Source: Curtobacterium sp. VKM Ac-2922 (GTDB lineage: Bacteria; Actinomycetota; Actinomycetes; Actinomycetales; Microbacteriaceae). Taken from it: DNA of 64,000 nt. The DNA lies in the NCBI RefSeq assembly GCF_022815645.1, contig NZ_JALGRO010000012.1:91100-155099 (forward strand). Direction: 5' to 3'. The notes below the pieces were generated by a model. The model saw only the letters and a list, made by a program, of their open reading frames with translations. It was not told where the DNA came from and did no database searches. Shown piece by piece: positions 58,643 through 64,000 of the stretch (positions are counted from its first letter, which is position 1; each line of letters starts with the position of its first letter). Both the position numbers and the translations under genes were made by a program.

Positions 58643-59797
58643 TCAAGTACGGACTGCGGCCGTCGCAAGCCCGTTCGTCGTGGTGGCCACCTGTCGGACC
58701 AGGCTGCTCGGGCGCTCGGGAGCGAGCGTGACACGGTCGCCCGTACTACTCCATTCTGCGACGCCGACCCCGCCGATCGACAGCCATCCGAACCCCGAGC
58801 GCGCAGCGTCGCTCCAGCCGCGCACGGACTGCCAGGTCGGCGCCGTCCAGGCTGCCCGGAACCAGGCGACGTCGCTCGGGCACGGGCCGGAGCGGTCGAC
58901 GAGCTGCGCCGACGAGATCGTCACCGCACCACGGCCGACGATCGTGCCCGTCGGTTCCGGGGAGATCCACGCCAACAGGTGCCCGGCAACCGACCCGACG
59001 TCCACGACTCCCAGCGCCGTCGAACCGTCCGGCTGCTCCGCTCGCACGACGCACCGCCGGCCCTGCACCCAGCACGACCATCGGTGGACGACGTCGGGGT
59101 TCGCGGGGTCGTTCCGCTCGACGGCGAGCACCGCGTCGGGGTCCCTGATCGGACCGACCAGCTCGTCGCCCTTGTCCGTGGTAGCGCCGAACCGGCCGAC
59201 CAGTCCGTGCTCCCGTGCTGACCGGCCGGCCTCGGACCGCCGTTCACCACCCGGCACAACGCCACGGTCACGGAAGCGCACCAGGTGGTCGAGCACACCG
59301 GCGTCCGTGCGCCACTGCAGCACCGGCCCCGGACCGACCTCGGCGGCCAGTTCCGGCAGACCGACCGCGTGCACGGTGTCCCGCGTGGACCACCGGGACT
59401 CCAGGAGCCCGTCGACGACCTCCGACACCGCGGGCCAGTCCCGCACGGAGCACCGCAGATCGATGCGCACGCGTGTGCCACCGACGTCGATGCAGCGGTG
59501 CTCGACCATGACCAGGTCAGCGGGCTCGGGCAGCGCGAACAGGATCTGATCGGTCGCGGATTCCAGCAGCACGGCGTCCGGCCGTGTCGTGAGCACGCGG
59601 CGCGCCAGCTCCACCGGCCGATCGGGCACTGCCGACAGTCCGATCGACACGACGCCGTCCGTTCGGTCGAGCCGGACACCTCCGTCCGTCGGGGACGCTG
59701 CCCAGCCGACCGGCACCTCGAACACCAGACCACCGACGATCACGAGCGCGTCCCACCGTGGGTCCGGCCACGGGTCCCACGGCACGTGCCGGGTCAT
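58643..59797 (-). CDS. Hypothetical protein of unknown function
   Basis: A 384-residue soluble protein rich in Trp, Arg and Val. It looks beta-rich with repeated V-x-V strands (WDALVIVGGLVFEVPVGWAAS, GGTRVRIDLRCSVRDWP). A second half, WSCWVQGRRCVVRAEQPDGSTALGVVDVGSVAGHLLAWI, may be a domain duplication. No family is recognised. It starts within the ATGA overlap with the upstream small membrane protein and ends 6 nt from the response regulator stop. Confidence 0.5.
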   Translation of the reverse strand: MTRHVPWDPWPDPRWDALVIVGGLVFEVPVGWAASPTDGGVRLDRTDGVVSIGLSAVPDRPVELARRVLTTRPDAVLLESATDQILFALPEPADLVMVEHRCIDVGGTRVRIDLRCSVRDWPAVSEVVDGLLESRWSTRDTVHAVGLPELAAEVGPGPVLQWRTDAGVLDHLVRFRDRGVVPGGERRSEAGRSAREHGLVGRFGATTDKGDELVGPIRDPDAVLAVERNDPANPDVVHRWSCWVQGRRCVVRAEQPDGSTALGVVDVGSVAGHLLAWISPEPTGTIVGRGAVTISSAQLVDRSGPCPSDVAWFRAAWTAPTWQSVRGWSDAARSGFGWLSIGGVGVAEWSSTGDRVTLAPERPSSLVRQVATTTNGLATAAVRT

Positions 59798-60099
59798 CGG
59801 CGCATCCGGCGCCGGTACCAGCGGGGCGCAGCCCATCGCGCGCCGCCGAACATCATGCAGAACCCGAACGATCCGCTGAGGACGAAGCACCCCATCAGCG
59901 AGAGGGCGAGCGGGACCGGTCCGTTGAAGCAGGTGCAGGCGATGCCCTCGCACACCACGGCGGTCCCCAGCCAGAAGATGCCGAAGAACTGCATGCTGGG
60001 GTTGATCCGGACCCACGAGCGCCAGACGCCGAGGTACGCCAGCGCACCGAGCACCATGAACACCCCGCCGATCACGATCATCCAGACCACTGCTGCCAT
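59794..60099 (-). CDS. Small membrane protein with GVWRSW motif
   Basis: A 101-residue protein with three hydrophobic helices. It opens MAAVVWMIVIGGVFMVLGALAYLGVWRSWVRINPSMQFFGIFWLGTAVV and has four cysteines. A similar start (VLMLIGTVGYTGVWRSW) occurs in the protein at 63412, so the two are paralogues. ATG 60099 is preferred because GGGGGCG lies just upstream and the GTG at 60132 overlaps a TAGGGT -10 box. It is co-transcribed with the next gene. Confidence 0.6.
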   Translation of the reverse strand: MAAVVWMIVIGGVFMVLGALAYLGVWRSWVRINPSMQFFGIFWLGTAVVCEGIACTCFNGPVPLALSLMGCFVLSGSFGFCMMFGGARWAAPRWYRRRMRR

Positions 60100-60160
60100 C
60101 CGGCGCCCCCGTCCGTTCCGTCGGACCTCCACCCTACGGCGGGGCCCGACGGACCAGCGG

Positions 60161-61093
60161 TCACCAGGTCAGCACGAAGCGCCCTCGCGTCCCACCGGCC
60201 TCCAGCCGCTCGTGCGCCTCGGACGCCCGCGACGCCGGCAGCACCTCGGCAACCCGCGGCGTGATCGTCCCGCCCTCGACGGCGTGCCGCAGCCGCTCGA
60301 GCTTGTCGAACGACCGGTACTCGCCGAACACCATCACCTGCTCGAACCGCACGCCGTCGGCGCCGTTGCCCGGCCACCCTCGCACGTCGATGAACGCACC
60401 GCCGTCACGCACGGCGGGCACGACCACGTCGCGCTGCACGGCGGCGTCGGCCAGCGCGTCGACGCCCTCGGGCACGATCGCCCGCACGGCATCCGCGAAC
60501 CCGTCCCCGCGCGGCACGACGTGGTCCGGCCCGAGCGAGCGCACGAGCGCCTCGTCCTTGGGCGCGGCGTCGGCGATGACCGTGATGCCCTCGGACTTGG
60601 CGAGCTGCACCAGGTAGTTGCCGAGCAGGCCGGCGGCGCCGGTGACGGCCAGGGTCCCGCCACGCTGCACGCCCGCGAGCTCGAGGATGCGGATCGCGGT
60701 CAGTCCGTTCATCGGCACGGTCGAAGCCAACTCGATCGAGGTGTCCTTGGGCACGTGGGTGAACGAGCCGACCGGGGCGACGAGCTCCTGCACGTAGGCG
60801 CCACCGTGGGTGCTGAGGGGCAGTGCCATGGCCATCACCGCGTCGCCGACCTGCCAGCCGGACACGTCGGGGCCGACCTCGTCGATGACCCCCGCAGCGT
60901 CCATCCCGGGCACGTACGGCGACGACGACTGCGAGCTGTCGCGCTCACCGGCCCGCACGCCGGTGTCGGTGGGGTTCACGGCGAACGCCTGCACGCGGAT
61001 CCGGACCGATCCGGCTCCCGCGTGGGGCTCCGGGACCTCGTGGACGGCGAGGGCCTCGGGCCCTCCGAACTCTGTGACTCCGACGACCTGCAT
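60161..61093 (-). CDS. Zinc-independent MDR oxidoreductase (quinone reductase-like)
   Basis: A 310-residue medium-chain dehydrogenase/reductase. The N-terminal GroES-like domain has VRIRVQAFAVNPTDTGVRAG and YVPGMDAAGVIDEVGPDVSGWQVGDAVM. The Rossmann motif is LAVTGAAGLLGNYLVQLAK. Zinc ligands of alcohol dehydrogenases are missing, which fits the NADPH:quinone oxidoreductase branch. ATG 61093 is set by TAGAAC 7 nt upstream. Confidence 0.82.
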   Translation of the reverse strand: MQVVGVTEFGGPEALAVHEVPEPHAGAGSVRIRVQAFAVNPTDTGVRAGERDSSQSSSPYVPGMDAAGVIDEVGPDVSGWQVGDAVMAMALPLSTHGGAYVQELVAPVGSFTHVPKDTSIELASTVPMNGLTAIRILELAGVQRGGTLAVTGAAGLLGNYLVQLAKSEGITVIADAAPKDEALVRSLGPDHVVPRGDGFADAVRAIVPEGVDALADAAVQRDVVVPAVRDGGAFIDVRGWPGNGADGVRFEQVMVFGEYRSFDKLERLRHAVEGGTITPRVAEVLPASRASEAHERLEAGGTRGRFVLTW

Positions 61094-61103
61094 GCCTTCC
61101 GTT

Positions 61104-61661
61104 CTACCGGTCGATGCCCGACGGCTCCCAGCCACCCGGCACGGGCATCGCCATCTCGATCGAGTCCCCCGGCGCGAACCCGATCGCCCGCCGCCGCCCC
61201 GTCGGGGTGAACCCGTGCCGGGCGTAGAAGCGACGCGCCGGCAAGCCCGCCGGCCCCTCGTCCACCCACAGCGTCAGCCTGTCCCCGCGTCCCGGCACCC
61301 ATGCGAGCACCTCGGCGAACAGTGCGTCGGCCACGCCGTGCACCCGACCGCGGAACTCCGGCGTCACCCACACGCCGGTCAGAATCGGTCCGTCCTGCTC
61401 CTGCGCGCTCATCATCCGGATCCACCGCCCGGTGTCGTCGTGGACCGCCGCCACACTCATCGCGTCGATCGCCGTGCCGCGACGGGCCCGCATCCGCCAA
61501 TCGTCCTCGGTCATACCCAGGGTCGTGGCGAGCGTCGCACCGTACGAGATCGGGTTGTCGGTCGCGTTCTCGATGCGGGTCTGGCGGACCAGGGGCCAGT
61601 CGTCCTCCACCGTCGAACGGACCGTGAACCGGGCACCCTGTCCATCTGACTCAGTCCGCAC
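61104..61661 (-). CDS. GNAT-family N-acetyltransferase
   Basis: A 185-residue acetyltransferase. FTVRSTVEDDWPLVRQTRIENA opens the fold. The acetyl-CoA region is LTGVWVTPEFRGRVHGVADALFAEVLAW, with an R-G-x-G-like RGRVHG. ARRFYARHGFTPTGRRR is the C-terminal strand. The substrate is unknown. GTG 61661 is chosen because CAGGAT precedes it by 6 nt. It is divergent from the MFS efflux gene. Confidence 0.82.
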   Translation of the reverse strand: MRTESDGQGARFTVRSTVEDDWPLVRQTRIENATDNPISYGATLATTLGMTEDDWRMRARRGTAIDAMSVAAVHDDTGRWIRMMSAQEQDGPILTGVWVTPEFRGRVHGVADALFAEVLAWVPGRGDRLTLWVDEGPAGLPARRFYARHGFTPTGRRRAIGFAPGDSIEMAMPVPGGWEPSGIDR

Positions 61662-61698
61662 AGTTCCATCCTGCCCGACAGGGAGTACCGTCAACTCG

Positions 61699-61710
61699 TC
61701 AGCATGCTGA
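61699..61710. promoter_or_regulatory. Palindrome in the GNAT/efflux divergent promoter region
   Basis: TCAGCATGCTGA is a perfect 12-bp palindrome. It lies just downstream of TACCGT (61686-61691), a -10 candidate for the efflux gene, where a repressor would block transcription. Confidence 0.45.
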
Positions 61711-61729
61711 ACACCCGAAAGGACCCCTC

Positions 61730-63349
61730 GTGAGCACCACCGCCGCACCCGAACGCCGCCGCTGGATCGGCCTGGTCGTCATCAGCCTGGCCGTCGCCCT
61801 GATCATCGTCGACTCCACGATCGTGAACGTCGCGATCCCCAGTATCGTCGCTGATCTGGACATCGGTTCGACCCTGGTGCAGTGGGTGCAGGAGAGCTAC
61901 ACGCTCGTGTTCGCCGCCCTGCTGCTGGTGTTCGGCGCGCTCGCGGACCGGTACGGCCGACGTCGACTGCTGGCCACGGGTGTGATCGTCTTCGCAGTCG
62001 CGTCCGTGCTCGCTGCCCTGTCCCCCACGGGTGACCTGCTGGTGGTCTCGCGGATCCTGCAGGGCATCGGCGGCGCCATGGTCCTGCCCACGACGCTTTC
62101 GATCCTCAACGCCACGTTCACCGGACGCGAGCGCGGCATCGCCTTCGCCGTCTGGGGCTCGACGATCGGCGGGATGGTCGCCGTCGGGCCCCTGCTCGGC
62201 GGCTGGCTGACGACGGAGTTCTCGTGGCGGTGGGCCTTCGGCATCAACGTGCCGATCGTCGCGATCATCCTGGTCGGGCTCGTGTACGCGGTGCAGGAAT
62301 CCCGTGACGCCGCTCACGCCGAGCGCATCGACGTCGTCGGTGCGGTGCTGTCCGTCGTCGCCAGCGCCACCCTGGTGTTCGGTCTGATCGAGGGACGCAC
62401 CTACGGCTGGTGGACCCCCTCGTCGACGCCGCTCACCATCGGCAACTGGTCGTGGTCGACGGGCATCTCCCCGATCCCGATCGCGTTCCTGGTCGCCGTG
62501 CTGGCGGGCGTCGGGTTCGTCCGCTGGTCCCTGCGCCGGCAGCGGTCGGGTCGTTCGGCGCTCATCGCCCTCGACCTGTTCCGCATCGGCTCGTTCCGCA
62601 ACGGCTCCATCGCCGCGCTCATCGTGTCGCTCGGCGAGTTCGGCATCATCCTGAGCCTTCCGCTCTGGCTGCAGAACGTCCTCGGCTACACCGCACTGCA
62701 GACCGGGTTCGTCCTGCTGGCCCTGGCCATCGGCTCCTTCGTCGCCAGTGGGTTCGCTGCGACGGTCGGCCAGCGGATCGGTGCGCTGCCGATCGTCCGG
62801 ATGGGCATCGGTGCCGAGATCATCGGGGTCGCGGCGATCGGCTTCGTGATCAGCGCCACGACCGCATGGTGGGCGATCGTCCCGTGCCTGTTCGTCTACG
62901 GCTTCGGTGTCGGGCTCGCGACCGCCCAGCTGACCGGTGTGGTGCTGCAGGACGTCCCCGTCGAGCGCAGCGGCGAGGCCTCGGGCGCCCAGAGCACCGC
63001 ACGCCAGATCGGTTCGGCCCTCGGCATCGCCGTCCTCGGCACCGTGCTGTTCACCTCGACCGGCACGGTCCTCGAGAACCGCCTGCAGGACGCCGGCGCA
63101 CCCGCGGCCGCGGCCTCGAAGGTCGCCGACGCGGTCGTGCAGTCCTCGGGCGGCGCGATCGGCTCGCTGACCGGCGAAACCCGCGACAGCGCCGAGGTCG
63201 CGTTCTCGGACGGCACCCGCGCTGCCGCGTTCTCGGCCGCGGGCTTCCTGGTCATCGGGCTCGGCGCGACCCTGCGACTGCGGGCACCCCGCCGCGAGGA
63301 CGAGTCCGCCGACGACGCTGCACAGCCCGCCACCACCAGCGCCGACTGA
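61730..63349 (+). CDS. DHA2-family (14-helix) MFS efflux transporter
   Basis: A 539-residue major facilitator of the EmrB/QacA group. Helix 1 has motif D1 (LIIVDSTIVNVAIPSI), loop 2-3 has motif A (GALADRYGRRRLL), and helix 5 has motif C (GPLLGGWLTTEFSWRWAFGINVPI). About 14 helices. It should export cationic drugs or metabolites by proton antiport. AAAGGA precedes GTG 61730, and an operator-like palindrome precedes it, but no local regulator is present. Confidence 0.88.
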   Translation: MSTTAAPERRRWIGLVVISLAVALIIVDSTIVNVAIPSIVADLDIGSTLVQWVQESYTLVFAALLLVFGALADRYGRRRLLATGVIVFAVASVLAALSPTGDLLVVSRILQGIGGAMVLPTTLSILNATFTGRERGIAFAVWGSTIGGMVAVGPLLGGWLTTEFSWRWAFGINVPIVAIILVGLVYAVQESRDAAHAERIDVVGAVLSVVASATLVFGLIEGRTYGWWTPSSTPLTIGNWSWSTGISPIPIAFLVAVLAGVGFVRWSLRRQRSGRSALIALDLFRIGSFRNGSIAALIVSLGEFGIILSLPLWLQNVLGYTALQTGFVLLALAIGSFVASGFAATVGQRIGALPIVRMGIGAEIIGVAAIGFVISATTAWWAIVPCLFVYGFGVGLATAQLTGVVLQDVPVERSGEASGAQSTARQIGSALGIAVLGTVLFTSTGTVLENRLQDAGAPAAAASKVADAVVQSSGGAIGSLTGETRDSAEVAFSDGTRAAAFSAAGFLVIGLGATLRLRAPRREDESADDAAQPATTSAD

Positions 63350-63411
63350 CCCAGCGCAGCGCCCGCGGCACCGTAGGGTCGTCACGCACAGCCACGACCT
63401 GGGAGGACGAC

Positions 63412-63693
63412 GTGATCTGGATCATCGGTGCCGTCCTGATGCTCATCGGCACTGTCGGGTACACCGGAGTCTGGCGCTCGTGGGCGAAAGACGGCCTGTC
63501 GTACTGGGTATTCGGTCTGTTCTGGTTCGGTCTCGGCATCGTCCTGGTGAGCGTCGTCCTCGCCACGGACGCACCGACCTGGGTGTTCTGGATCCCCGCA
63601 ACGCTCACTGTCCTCGGGGCGACAGCAACCTGGTACCTCCCACCGGCACTGACACCCCGGTGGTTCCGCGAGCAGCGCCGCAACTGGCGCTGA
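63412..63693 (+). CDS. Small membrane protein with GVWRSW motif
   Basis: A 93-residue protein with three hydrophobic helices (VIWIIGAVLMLIGTVGYTGVWRSW, WVFGLFWFGLGIVLVSVVLA and WVFWIPATLTVLGATATWYL) and a basic C-terminus, WFREQRRNWR. It is paralogous to the protein at 59794. GTG 63412 has GGGAGGA about 5 nt upstream. Function is unknown. Confidence 0.6.
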   Translation: MIWIIGAVLMLIGTVGYTGVWRSWAKDGLSYWVFGLFWFGLGIVLVSVVLATDAPTWVFWIPATLTVLGATATWYLPPALTPRWFREQRRNWR

Positions 63694-63882
63694 CCGGGCC
63701 GCTCCGCGGCTACTGCACGACAACGGTCAGGAGGCGCGGCAACCGCCCGCATCACACCGACCGCCATCTCGATATGCACTTTCTGCCGACCGGCGCAGGC
63801 CCGGTGCAACCGTCACGTCCGTCCGTTCCGTGCTCGCACCGGGATGGATGCAAGAAGAGTGGAAGACCCCCTGGAATGCAGA

Positions 63883-63912
63883 AAACCCCTGACCTGTGGA
63901 GGTCAGGGGTTT
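63883..63912 (-). terminator. Rho-independent terminator of the rRNA operon
   Basis: A perfect 13-bp stem (AAACCCCTGACCT / AGGTCAGGGGTTT) with a 4-nt loop is followed on the minus strand by TTTTC. It lies about 17 nt beyond the 5S rRNA 3' end. Confidence 0.85.
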
Positions 63913-63929
63913 CCTGGTGTTGCACGTTG

Positions 63930-64000
63930 AGTCCGGCGGCGTCCTACTCTCCCACAAGGTCCCCCTTGCAGTACCATCGGCGCTGAGAGGCTTAGCTTCC
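63930..64000 (-). rRNA. rrf: 5S ribosomal RNA, 3' part
   Basis: Read on the minus strand the sequence has the actinobacterial 5S 3' half: GGAAGCTAAGCCTCTCAGCG, the ATGGTACTGC loop E region, GGGAGAGTAGG, and the terminal stem GACGCCGCCGGAC. The 5' half and the rest of the operon lie beyond the window. Confidence 0.95.

Noticed and set aside
1..64000. CRISPR arrays, riboswitches, tRNA genes and complete insertion sequences
   Set aside because: No regularly spaced repeats, recognisable riboswitch cores, tRNA T-loop patterns in gene-free stretches, or transposase frames were seen.

Overview
The window is a GC-rich chromosomal segment from an actinobacterium. It is most likely from the family Microbacteriaceae, and Curtobacterium or a close relative is my best guess. 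The evidence is strong GC bias at third codon positions, a MshA-like glycosyltransferase, an LAxTG sortase-type surface protein, and the 3' end of an actinobacterial-type 5S rRNA on the minus strand at the right edge. Many starts also have an actinobacterial-style -10 box 6-7 nt before the start codon, which suggests leaderless mRNAs. The species call is an inference. No gap between genes exceeds about 250 bases.

Left part (1-24 kb) is ordinary chromosome. It holds the C-terminal end of a sortase-anchored surface protein, an azoreductase and a metallo-beta-lactamase-fold hydrolase. Two bacterial end-joining genes follow: a stand-alone ATP-dependent DNA ligase and a stand-alone LigD-type polymerase/primase. 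Next come a G5-domain secreted protein, a DUF429 / MshA-like glycosyltransferase / uracil-DNA-glycosylase-like trio, two APC amino-acid permeases, a secreted transglycosylase-like protein and a BLUF blue-light sensor. The stretch ends with a SWIM-SNF2 helicase, a VapBC-like pair, an isochorismatase, an aldo/keto reductase, a secreted HNH nuclease, an SDR and a GPP34 protein.

Middle part (24-35.3 kb) has a RecB-like nuclease-helicase fusion and a three-gene operon of small PH-like and membrane proteins. A divergent NrtR / ADP-ribosylglycohydrolase pair follows, with two matching operators between the genes. Then comes a complete N-acetylmuramic acid catabolic cluster: RpiR-family regulator, MurQ, PTS IIBC and MupG.

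A defence island fills 35.4-51.9 kb. It holds a type I restriction-modification operon (hsdM-hsdS-hsdR) headed by an unusual HTH / eroded-methylase / target-recognition-like protein, a divergent DUF2130 gene, and McrBC. After these come a zinc-ribbon DUF2510 protein, an alpha-helical protein of unknown function, a NERD nuclease-like protein with a 14-C homopolymer upstream, and a Vsr endonuclease.

Next to the island (52-54.9 kb) is a lactococcin-972-type bacteriocin operon: precursor peptide, large membrane protein and ABC ATPase. It is divergent from an ABC-2 exporter followed by a NarL-type two-component system (55-58.6 kb), and a perfect 20-bp palindrome lies in the shared intergenic region. 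The right end has small membrane proteins, an MDR oxidoreductase, a GNAT acetyltransferase divergent from a DHA2 efflux pump, and the terminator and 5S end of an rRNA operon on the minus strand.
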